Source of the DNA: JAJISG01 sp964347345
GTDB lineage: Archaea; Thermoplasmatota; Thermoplasmata; RBG-16-68-12; JAJISG01
Direction of reading: 5' to 3'
DNA: 14,514 nt
Assembly: GCA_964347345.1 (NCBI GenBank)
Contig: CAYFYB010000034.1
Location: forward strand, 1-14,514
Within the stretch, counting starts at the first letter, position 1. Every line of letters begins with the position of its first letter. Of this stretch, positions 6,361-12,776 are shown piece by piece. The translations under genes were made by a program, and so were the position numbers. The notes beneath the pieces are model-generated. The model saw only the letters and a list, made by a program, of their open reading frames with translations, ran no database searches and had not been told where the DNA came from.

Positions 6361-7538
6361 GGCCCTTCCGGCGGCTCATCCCCTTGGACGAGGCCTTGCA
6401 GATCGCCATGGAAGCTGCTAGGCCCACGGAGCAAGTTGAGAAGGTTCACCTGGCGGAGGCCGTGCGTCGGGTCCTGGCGGAAGACGTTGTAGCACCGATC
6501 GACGTCCCATCCTTCGACAAGGCTGCCATGGACGGTTTCGCCCTGCGTTCGCTCGACGGGCGAGGCGGAGTTCGGCTTAGGGTCATCGGCAAGGCCCATC
6601 CCGGGGAGCCCTTCGGAGGGCAGGTGGGGCCGGGGGAGTGCGTGGAGATCGCGACGGGGGCCCCGGTACCCAAGGGATGCGACGCCGTAATCGAGGTGGA
6701 GGCCACGAAGCACGAGGGGCCCGAGGTTACCCTCATGGAGGAGGTGAAGCCAGGGAGAAACGTCTCCCCCCGAGGGGAGGACATCAGGAAGGGGGACAAG
6801 CTCGTCGTCGCCGGGAAGCTACTGAAGCCGGGGCACCTCGGCGCCATCTCAGCCCTGGGCATCCAAGAAGTGCTTGTCTTTGGGAAGCCCCGGGTGGCCA
6901 TCTTCGCCACGGGCCGTGAAGTTCGTCGAGGAGGAACCCTCGGTCCTGGGGAGGTCTATGACATCAACTCCTTCACGCTTGCAGGCCTGATCTCGGAGAA
7001 AGGAGGGATGGTGAAGCTCTTCGATCCCATCCCGGACGAGTTCCAGGCTATAGAGGACGCTGTGGCTCAGGCTCGGGATCACGACATGGTGGTCCTCTCG
7101 GGGAGCACCTCCGTTGGGGAGAGGGATTTCCTAAGGGACGCCACGGAATCCTTGGGGGAGATCCTCTTTCATGGCGTTGCGGCAAAACCCGGAAAGCCGC
7201 TCCTTCTGGGCCGTGTCGACGGCGGCCTGGTCTTCGGCATGCCAGGGTTCCCCGCCTCCTGCCTCCTCCTAGCTTATCACATCCTCTTACCCGTCCTGCG
7301 AAAGATGGCCAGACTGCCGGTGGGGCCCCTGACAATGCGGGCCACTCTGGGAGAGGAAATGCCCTCCAAGGAGGACAAGACGCAGCTGGTCACCGTCTTC
7401 ATGGAGGGCGGAAAGGCCTACAGGGCCTTCAGGAAATCTGGGAGCATCACCAGCGTTTCCGCAGGAGAGGGATATGTGGTGGTACCAGCAGCAGGCAGAC
7501 TGAAGTCAGGGGATGTCGTCGAAGTCGTCCTCTTCTGA
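6357..7538 (+). CDS. moeA: Molybdopterin molybdenumtransferase
   Basis: MoeA inserts molybdate (or tungstate) into adenylylated molybdopterin, releasing AMP. In this 393-residue protein the order fits the four-domain MoeA fold: VPSFDKAAMDGFALRS near the N-terminus, EIATGAPVPKGCDAVIEVE, then the MoCF-like core GSTSVGERDF with AAKPGKPLL and FGMPGFPASCL, and the small C-terminal beta domain ending in GDVVEVVLF. An in-frame ATG at 6342 exists. GTG at 6357 is preferred because GGAGGTG lies five bases before it and the GTG overlaps the moaB stop (GTGA). The last 33 bases overlap, tail to tail, the coding end of the surface protein on the other strand. Confidence 0.94.
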   Translation: MRPFRRLIPLDEALQIAMEAARPTEQVEKVHLAEAVRRVLAEDVVAPIDVPSFDKAAMDGFALRSLDGRGGVRLRVIGKAHPGEPFGGQVGPGECVEIATGAPVPKGCDAVIEVEATKHEGPEVTLMEEVKPGRNVSPRGEDIRKGDKLVVAGKLLKPGHLGAISALGIQEVLVFGKPRVAIFATGREVRRGGTLGPGEVYDINSFTLAGLISEKGGMVKLFDPIPDEFQAIEDAVAQARDHDMVVLSGSTSVGERDFLRDATESLGEILFHGVAAKPGKPLLLGRVDGGLVFGMPGFPASCLLLAYHILLPVLRKMARLPVGPLTMRATLGEEMPSKEDKTQLVTVFMEGGKAYRAFRKSGSITSVSAGEGYVVVPAAGRLKSGDVVEVVLF

Positions 7539-9020
7539 TGTCGGAGGGCTCTCCTCGGGGGCGGGAACGGCTTCCTCAGGTACCGGAAGTTGGCTTTCGA
7601 GGACCGGTACCGATTCCTCAGGGACCGGGATCGACCCCTCGGCCCGGGTGGCCCTCTTCCTACGCCTTCTGATGAAGAGGACCGCGGTCACGGCTGCAGC
7701 CCCAATGATACCTATGAGGGCGAAGCCGCCCAGGTTGGCCCGACCGTCATCGGGGGCCACGGGGGCAAGGAACGCAGTGTAGGTGGGGTCATGCTCCACC
7801 CTGTATCCCTGCCATGCTGGGAAGGCCACCGCGTACCAGAAGGCAGCCTTCGTGAAGTCATCGCTCCCGTTCTGAACGAGGTCCGTCGGGCTGTCGTACC
7901 TCTCTCGGATGTCCTTGCTCAAGCCATAGGCGAAGAGGGACATCAGGTGCAGGCTGAAGGCTGCCTGCCACTTGATGAGGAGGATGTCCCCAGGCCTGGC
8001 GGCTACGAGGATGTTGTAGGCGGGGTCGTCCTGCCGCACCGGCTCCTGGGTCTCCTCATCGATGAGGTCGAAGGTTCCTCGGAACCCTATCTCCAGGGCC
8101 CTCTCGGCCCGGTCGCCGATCTTGATGGACAGGTCCTCCTCCAGGACCTGCTGTATGCCTGTGTCCACTTGGAGGCCTGAGTCGGCGGTGGCCACTTCGT
8201 ACGTGGAGGTGAACAGGGCCACGTAGTGGACCACGCTGATGCCGAAGGTGGCTGATATGGAGGTCCTGTCGCCGTGAACCCCCCAGATCCACAGGTCGGA
8301 CACCTGTCCCAGGGTGTAGAAGGTCTCCGCCTTCATCACCCCGGTCACAGGATCGATGGTGACGTCATACTCGATGGTGAACTCACTGAACTTGGCGATG
8401 TAGAGCGGGAACTGTAGGGAGAGGAGGAATGCGAGGGGGTTGTTGGCGTCGATTATCTTGGCGTACAGGTTCCTGTAACGCATGCCGAACCGGTAGTGAC
8501 CCTCTCCCAGCTTCTGCACCGGGAGGGCATCCACCACGGGCGTATAGCTCGCGTCGTCGAGGGCCTCGCCCACCCCAAAGGGTATCACATAATAGAACGG
8601 CTCGTTGCCAGGGTCGGGCATGCCGTTGGCCCCCGGACCCGTGCCGTTGTAGGTGTCGTTGTAGGCCAGCAGGAACGCCAGGACCGCCCCGATGAACACC
8701 TCCTGCCCTCCTGGGGTCAGGTAGTGCATCCCGAAGAGCTGGTAGGGCAGGGTTGAGACGTAGTCGCCATTCCGCACGTCCTTGAGGGCCACCAGGAAGG
8801 CCTGGGCCCCGCTGTAGTTGACGAAGGATACGGCGAAGGTTACGTTGCTGTCGCCCACCTGCTTTGTCAGGTCATCTTTTGTCCAGTATTCCTCGGAGAA
8901 GGTGTGGCCGAGGACCTCGGCCTCGTCGCCCGGGCTCCACTCGGCTGCCTGGGCGCTTTGCATCACCATGAGAAGAGTTATGCCGAAGCAGGCGAGTATT
9001 GTCAGCACTCGCGCTTTCAT
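7506..9020 (-). CDS. Secreted, membrane-anchored protein of unknown function with repeat tail
   Basis: I do not recognise a named family for this 504-residue protein. Residues 1-26 are a signal peptide (MKAR, hydrophobic core, AQAAE). Residues about 27-429 form the outside part, rich in aromatic residues and beta-like stretches, with five N-x-S/T sequons. Residues about 430-450 are a single membrane span, followed by RRRRKR, which fixes the C-terminus inside the cell. The cytoplasmic tail holds five seven-residue units, then the acidic end EEDDFDDIP. Many secreted archaeal proteins end at the basic stop-transfer, so a 54-residue inside tail is notable and may bind a cytoplasmic partner. The ATG start is supported by a TATA-like box 30 bases upstream. 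Its last 33 bases overlap the end of moeA. Confidence 0.85.
   Translation of the reverse strand: MKARVLTILACFGITLLMVMQSAQAAEWSPGDEAEVLGHTFSEEYWTKDDLTKQVGDSNVTFAVSFVNYSGAQAFLVALKDVRNGDYVSTLPYQLFGMHYLTPGGQEVFIGAVLAFLLAYNDTYNGTGPGANGMPDPGNEPFYYVIPFGVGEALDDASYTPVVDALPVQKLGEGHYRFGMRYRNLYAKIIDANNPLAFLLSLQFPLYIAKFSEFTIEYDVTIDPVTGVMKAETFYTLGQVSDLWIWGVHGDRTSISATFGISVVHYVALFTSTYEVATADSGLQVDTGIQQVLEEDLSIKIGDRAERALEIGFRGTFDLIDEETQEPVRQDDPAYNILVAARPGDILLIKWQAAFSLHLMSLFAYGLSKDIRERYDSPTDLVQNGSDDFTKAAFWYAVAFPAWQGYRVEHDPTYTAFLAPVAPDDGRANLGGFALIGIIGAAAVTAVLFIRRRRKRATRAEGSIPVPEESVPVLESQLPVPEEAVPAPEESPPTSEEDDFDDIP
7530..7634 (-). repeat. Five tandem 21-bp units coding a seven-residue repeat
   Basis: Residues 463-497 of the membrane protein read SIPVPEE, SVPVLES, QLPVPEE, AVPAPEE, SPPTSEE: five consecutive units of seven with pattern x-[IVLP]-P-x-[PLS]-E-[ES]. 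The DNA shows matching degenerate 21-bp periodicity (GGTACCGG/GGACCGG blocks). The tract lies in the predicted cytoplasmic tail. Confidence 0.8.
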
Positions 9021-9047
9021 GGGCGGTTTCTCTGAAATAGGGGATGA

Positions 9048-9053
9048 TATACT
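9048..9053 (-). promoter_or_regulatory. TATA-like box for the repeat-tail surface gene
   Basis: The minus strand reads AAAGTATATCATCC. The GTATAT core is centred 30 bases upstream of the ATG at 9020, predicting a leader of only a few bases. It is one of the clearest boxes in the window. Confidence 0.55.
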
Positions 9054-9159
9054 TTAGCCCGTGGTTATCGTGGCTGGTTTGATTAGCTGATAGCGTACCC
9101 TGAATGACGGCAAGCACTTTCACACATCCCCCACCCTTTCTTTTTTATGAGGGCGGAGG

Positions 9160-11064
9160 GTGGGCCGTCCCGGTGGTACACTGCTGAAACCCCTGGAGGA
9201 GGTGGGCCCGCGCACCAGAGAGAAGCTTCTGGAGGCCTTTGGCACCGAGGAGGAGCTGGTCCGGGCAGCGAGGGACATGGAACTCGATCGCTTCGTCGCC
9301 GTCCGGGGGATCTCCCACAGAAAGGCCGTGGAGATCATATCCACGGTTGTGGGGGTGGACACCTTCGCTTTCTTGAAGACGGAGGCCGGTCAATCCATCT
9401 ACGAGGACATCCTGCAAAGGATTCAGGCCCATGCCCAGACCTCCTACGCCAGGAACAAGGTGCTCCTTCTCAAGCCCTTGTCGGAGCTCAAATCAAGGGA
9501 GGCCCTCCTCGAGAGGGTCATGGCTGCCAAGGATATGGCCCGCCAGCTGCCCAGGGAGCGGTTAGGATCCCTTCTGAGTCGCCTCCCACCTTTGAAGCGC
9601 TCTAGGCCCGTCTTCGACTCCTCCAAGGTCGTCGTAGTTGAGGACAAAGAGCTCCTCCGCAGGCTGGAGCCGTACAACCGCTACTGCGAGATCCTCCTCC
9701 CCCAGGACTTGGACAGACCCGAGGAATACGACCTCATTCTCTACGTCTGCACATCGGGAACGGCGGACATTGAGGGCCTTGACCAGGTTCACGTCGTGTT
9801 CGGGAACCCGGAACCATGGCAGCTCTTCCCTGAGTCCGTGATCGACTTCTTCAGGACCAACGAGGGGGTGCTGCAAGTGCTGAAGGATTTGTGTACGGAC
9901 GTGGACGGGCTCCACGTGGCCGAGGAGGTCTTGGAGCTGATATCGGGGGTCAGGCTGGAAGCGCCTGTCGTGAAAGAGGATGCCCTCGAAGACGTGATAC
10001 GTCGGACCAATGAAGAGCTTAAGGAGAAGCTCTCCCGATTGTCTCTCGAGGGGCATGAGGTTCTTGAGCTGCTGCAAAAGGGACTGCCCCGACGTCTCCA
10101 GGAAGTCTTCGCCGAGGTGCTTGAAGAGGGTGAGCAGGACATCCTGCGGAGGTCTGGCCTGAACATCAGACTGGAGCCCACATACCCCCTAAAGCTGCCG
10201 GAAGAAGAGGTGGAAAGGGCACTGAGGACGATTCGACAGAAGTCTAAGATGCGGGGGTTCGAGGCCATGAAGCAAGTCGCCAGGCTTCTCATCTCAAGGC
10301 AGGAGGACGTCAGGAGCGCATACAGAAGGGCTCTGGAGTTCGACTTCGAGATGGCCATGGGTTCCTTCGCCCTTGAGTACGACCTGCAGCGCCCTCGATG
10401 GGGGATTGGGTTAAAGATCAGAGGCGCCTTGCACCTCAGCTTGGTGGGTTTGCCGGATGCCCAGAGAGTTGACTACACCCTGTCGCCCCCAGAGCGGGTG
10501 GCCATCCTCACGGGGGCCAACAGCGGCGGGAAGACCACCCTCCTGGAAACGTTGGCGCAGGTCTACATCCTGGCCACCCTGGGCCTCCCAGTTAACGCCC
10601 GGGAGGCTCTTCTCGAACCCCTCGAAGCTTGCTACTTCTTCTCCCAGCAGAGGTCACTGACCGCGGGAGCCCTGGAGGGATTCCTCACCACCTTCGTGCC
10701 CCTGGCCCTCGACGGGTCCAGAAAGATAATCCTGGCGGATGAGCTGGAGGCCATGACGGAGCCCGAGGCGGCTGGTGCCATAATAGCCTCATTTCTGGAA
10801 CTGATCAAGAACGGCAGGAGCTACGCTGTCGCAGTGACCCATGCGGCCAGGTCGATACTCCGGCTTACAAGCGTAAGGGTGGATGGAATCGAGGCTCAGG
10901 GACTTGACGAAGACTACAACCTCATAGTGGACAGGAAGCCAAAGCCAAACGTGATCGCCAGGTCCACGCCAGAACTCATACTTCAGAGGCTGCAGGCTTT
11001 GAAGGGAGGCGATGAGAGCGACCTCTATGGCCGCATACTGCAGAAGCTCCATGATGCACGCTAG
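9160..11064 (+). CDS. MutS-family ATPase with N-terminal helix-hairpin-helix region (archaeal MutS2/MutS5-like)
   Basis: A 634-residue protein. The N-terminus (about 8-64) has two helix-hairpin-helix-like units (LKPLEEVGPRTREKLLEAFG and VAVRGISHRKAVEIIS), which bind DNA backbone non-specifically. A long, largely helical, charge-rich middle (about 265-420) matches the MutS lever/clamp. The C-terminal ABC-type ATPase has Walker A GANSGGKTT (452-460, Lys458), the RSLTAGALEGF segment, and Walker B IILADELEAMTEPE (Asp527, Glu528). There is no MutS mismatch-reading domain and no C-terminal Smr nuclease domain, so classical mismatch repair is unlikely. Related archaeal proteins are studied as branched-DNA or recombination factors. 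The start is GTG with GAGGG six bases upstream. The gene is divergent from the surface protein and convergent with the methyltransferase. Confidence 0.85.
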   Translation: MGRPGGTLLKPLEEVGPRTREKLLEAFGTEEELVRAARDMELDRFVAVRGISHRKAVEIISTVVGVDTFAFLKTEAGQSIYEDILQRIQAHAQTSYARNKVLLLKPLSELKSREALLERVMAAKDMARQLPRERLGSLLSRLPPLKRSRPVFDSSKVVVVEDKELLRRLEPYNRYCEILLPQDLDRPEEYDLILYVCTSGTADIEGLDQVHVVFGNPEPWQLFPESVIDFFRTNEGVLQVLKDLCTDVDGLHVAEEVLELISGVRLEAPVVKEDALEDVIRRTNEELKEKLSRLSLEGHEVLELLQKGLPRRLQEVFAEVLEEGEQDILRRSGLNIRLEPTYPLKLPEEEVERALRTIRQKSKMRGFEAMKQVARLLISRQEDVRSAYRRALEFDFEMAMGSFALEYDLQRPRWGIGLKIRGALHLSLVGLPDAQRVDYTLSPPERVAILTGANSGGKTTLLETLAQVYILATLGLPVNAREALLEPLEACYFFSQQRSLTAGALEGFLTTFVPLALDGSRKIILADELEAMTEPEAAGAIIASFLELIKNGRSYAVAVTHAARSILRLTSVRVDGIEAQGLDEDYNLIVDRKPKPNVIARSTPELILQRLQALKGGDESDLYGRILQKLHDAR

Positions 11065-11133
11065 TCTGCGGGCGACTCACGCGGGCTGGAATCCTGGAAG
11101 CCCTGCTGCGAATCGTCCTTCCTCGTGGGCCCC

Positions 11134-11832
11134 TCACTTCTGGCTCTTCTTCGCAACGACAATCTCCACAGGACTGCCAAAGATATCCACCCTCTCGGCA
11201 TGAGCTATTGTGTACCCAGCCCTTCGCAGGGATCGCTCCGCGAAGATGGGCCTGCAGTCGAAGTACCTTGGCCACTTATCGTGAGCCCATTCGTAGAGCT
11301 TCAGAAGCGCGTTCCCTTGGCCCTCCTTCGACATGCTAGCGACGGAGAGCCTGCCCTTTGGCCTGAGAACCCTCTTGATCTCCCCGAGAACGACGGGGAT
11401 ATCGGGAGTGTCGAAAAGCTCCAGGGTGAAGCTCATGAAGGCGGCATCAAACACGGAACTTCGGTAGGGCAACCGTAAAGCATCCCCACAGCAAACGTTA
11501 ACTCTGCCTTCGAGTCCGCACCTCACCAGCCTTTTCATGGCCAGCTTCACCATCCCCCATGAAATGTCGAGGCCATATGCCTTCCCCGCCTCTCCCACTT
11601 GTTCGGCAATCCTTCTGAGGGCGTGACCGGGACCGAAACCAATCTCCAGGACGGCCTCGCCTTCCCTGATGGCGAGAACCTCCAGGCCCCGATCTGTGCA
11701 GCTCCCCTCGAAGGGTTGGGTGATGGGGCCGTAGAAGGTGCTGATGTGGTCGTAGAGCTGCTTTGCTTCCCGCCTGGTCCTCGGCACGCGCTGTATGGTT
11801 TCTGCCCAAGCTTCGGTGCTACTCAACCCCAC
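11134..11832 (-). CDS. Class I SAM-dependent methyltransferase (UbiE-like)
   Basis: A 232-residue methyltransferase. Motif I is VLEIGFGPGH (61-70), the acidic end of strand 2 is YGLDIS, motif II-like segments are CCGDALRLPYRSSVFDAAFMSFTLELFD, and motif III is IKRVLRPKGRLSV. The N-terminal helix TRREAKQLYDHISTFYG is typical of UbiE/COQ5 and related small-molecule methyltransferases. The substrate cannot be read from the sequence. The GTG at 11832 is the furthest start, with GAGGTT eight bases upstream. A second GTG 45 bases in (before PRTRREAK) would also keep the fold. It lies downstream of the broken feoA on the same strand and ends 69 bases from the convergent MutS-like gene. Confidence 0.87.
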   Translation of the reverse strand: MGLSSTEAWAETIQRVPRTRREAKQLYDHISTFYGPITQPFEGSCTDRGLEVLAIREGEAVLEIGFGPGHALRRIAEQVGEAGKAYGLDISWGMVKLAMKRLVRCGLEGRVNVCCGDALRLPYRSSVFDAAFMSFTLELFDTPDIPVVLGEIKRVLRPKGRLSVASMSKEGQGNALLKLYEWAHDKWPRYFDCRPIFAERSLRRAGYTIAHAERVDIFGSPVEIVVAKKSQK

Positions 11833-12042
11833 GAGAAAACCTCAACCCTTTTGCCAGCTTCGATCCTACTCATGGCCTTCGCCCTTATCACCCATGAGGA
11901 GGGTTAACGCCCTATAAACAATGCCGCCTGCAAGGAAGGATCGTCCACGGTGAAGCCGAGGATTCCCAGTATCCCCTTCAATCCCATTTCCCTGTGGATG
12001 ACCGTGATGCTTGCGATGCAAGGTTGCCCGCTGAATGGTGGC
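11833..12042 (-). other. Stretch between methyltransferase and feoA: no convincing gene
   Basis: One frame is open from an ATG at 12053 to TAA at 11904 (49 codons, ending QAALFIGR). It resembles no family I know and has no spaced ribosome binding site. A second ATG at 12046 overlaps the feoA stop as ATGA with AAGGAG seven bases upstream, exactly where feoB would start in a feoAB operon, but that frame stops after 22 codons (MSHHSAGN...). No G1 motif of FeoB (GNPNxGKS) is seen in any frame. Decayed remnant or non-coding sequence are both possible. Confidence 0.3.
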
Positions 12043-12275
12043 TCATGAGTCATCTCCTTCATCGGAGACCACTGTCTGCTTGGCAACCCTCCAACCAAGG
12101 GAAAGCTCCAACCCCGACTTCTTGACGACCACGGGACAGTGATGCGAAGCGAGCACTCGACGGTGGTGCCCTCTGCGATGCCCAGGCGGAGAAGATACGT
12201 CCTTATCTCAGTATCTTGAATGCTTTCAACCCTGACCCTATGGCCAGGGGGAACCTCTGAGAGGTTCAAGGTCAC
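12043..12275 (-). pseudogene. feoA: FeoA-domain protein, interrupted by a one-base frameshift
   Basis: FeoA is a small SH3-like protein that works with the ferrous-iron transporter FeoB. The N-terminal half, LSEVPPGHRVRVESI...RTYLLRLGIAEGTTVECSLR, is a clear FeoA start in one frame. Near 12138-12150 the family pattern jumps to another frame and continues as HCPVVVKKSGLELSLG, then WRVAKQTVVSDEGDDS and TGA at 12045-12043. The total span is 233 bases, one short of 78 codons, so a single missing base explains it and would restore a normal 77-residue FeoA. There is no homopolymer at the site to suggest programmed slippage. It could be a sequencing/assembly error or a true lesion. The start is GTG at 12275, or TTG at 12269 with AGGAG about nine bases upstream. 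Confidence 0.75.
12251..12267. promoter_or_regulatory. Perfect 8+1+8 palindrome at the 5' end of feoA
   Basis: GAACCTCT, a central G, then AGAGGTTC: both arms are perfect. It lies over the codons for NLSEVP of FeoA. As DNA it could be a dimer-binding operator; as RNA it could fold as a 7-bp stem with a 3-base loop next to the start codon. Partly it may follow from the conserved coding sequence. Confidence 0.35.
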
Positions 12276-12280
12276 AGCTC

Positions 12281-12297
12281 CTTAAGGCCCGCCTAAG
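12281..12297. promoter_or_regulatory. DtxR-like imperfect palindrome upstream of feoA
   Basis: CTTAAGGCCCGCCTAAG: arms CTTA(A)GGC and GCCTAAG match over seven bases with one extra A. The TTAGG/CCTAA-like ends recall DtxR/IdeR-type metal-repressor operators. It sits 6-22 bases before the feoA GTG, where a bound repressor would cover the transcription start. It also contains the AAGG of the ribosome binding site region. Confidence 0.35.
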
Positions 12298-12362
12298 ACT
12301 CACTGCGAGGACTAATGAGCCCCCTGCAGGGACTCTACCTACCAGTGGGCACAGCTGCACCT

Positions 12363-12418
12363 GGACCGCTCCGTGGTAGAGGGTTCTCAACGGACCTGCT
12401 GGACCTGACCCACGGACC
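12363..12418. repeat. Four GGACC copies between dodecin and feoA
   Basis: GGACC occurs at 12363-12367, 12392-12396, 12401-12405 and 12414-12418, within the 160-base gap between two minus-strand genes. Spacing is irregular (29, 9 and 13 bases). No gene or RNA is recognised here. It might be a protein-binding cluster or simply GC-rich chance. Confidence 0.25.
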
Positions 12419-12435
12419 GACCGACAGTCTAGCTC

Positions 12436-12639
12436 CTAGGGAGTCTCTACGTCGAAGTATATGCGGAGGGTCGTTCTGAACTCTGTGATCTTGTTCTCCT
12501 CCAGCCCCATCTCCAGGTCCGTTATCCGGGCCCATTTCATATTCCGAACGCTCATGGCTGCCGTTCTCACGGCATCCGTGGCCGCACTCGTGAAGCTCTC
12601 GGGCGAGACGCCCACCACGTCGATTATTTTCTGCACCAT
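12436..12639 (-). CDS. Dodecin (flavin-binding, 67 residues)
   Basis: Dodecins form hollow dodecamers that bind and buffer flavins (riboflavin in haloarchaea, FMN in bacteria) in the cytoplasm. The sequence shows the whole family pattern: VQKIIDVVGVSPESFTSAATDAV, NMKWARITDLE, and ITEFRTTLRIYFDVE. The flavin-stacking tryptophan is present at residue 36, the same number as in Halobacterium salinarum dodecin. The residue equivalent to its Gln55, which contacts the flavin ring, is Arg55 here. The open frame extends to 12669, but ATG at 12639 gives the family N-terminus and has AAGGTG six bases upstream. A strong TATA-like box lies further upstream. It is divergent from a flavoprotein gene. Confidence 0.9.
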   Translation of the reverse strand: MVQKIIDVVGVSPESFTSAATDAVRTAAMSVRNMKWARITDLEMGLEENKITEFRTTLRIYFDVETP

Positions 12640-12674
12640 CTGAGCACCTTCGGGGGGAAGGGCGCCCATCCTAG

Positions 12675-12682
12675 ATATTTTA
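12675..12682 (-). promoter_or_regulatory. TATA-like box for dodecin
   Basis: The minus strand reads GGGATAAAATATCTAGG. The ATAAAATA core is 39 bases upstream of the ATG at 12639, which leaves room for a leader of about 12 bases holding the AAGGTG site. It is the most A/T-rich box in the window. Confidence 0.55.
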
Positions 12683-12740
12683 TCCCCCTGGAGAAGGGTC
12701 TGAACCCCGGAAGGAGGCCCAGCGAGGGCATCAGAAAAGC

Positions 12741-12747
12741 CTAATAG
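12741..12747 (+). promoter_or_regulatory. TATA-like box for the SQR-like gene
   Basis: CTAATAG preceded by AGAAAAGC (BRE-like). Its centre is 33 bases before the ATG at 12777 but only 15 before the ATG at 12759. It therefore supports the later start. Confidence 0.4.
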
Positions 12748-12776
12748 CTCACCTAGCGATGGCCGCCGGGGGTAGC

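Noticed and set aside
11904..12275. A single 123-residue protein read through the FeoA start
   Set aside because: After residue about 45 the FeoA pattern continues in a different frame, so the continuous reading is a chimera of a FeoA N-terminus and unrelated sequence.
12276..12435. tRNA or structured RNA between dodecin and feoA
   Set aside because: A GGTTC-like box and short complementary pieces are present, but no cloverleaf with an acceptor stem and T-arm consensus can be formed on either strand.
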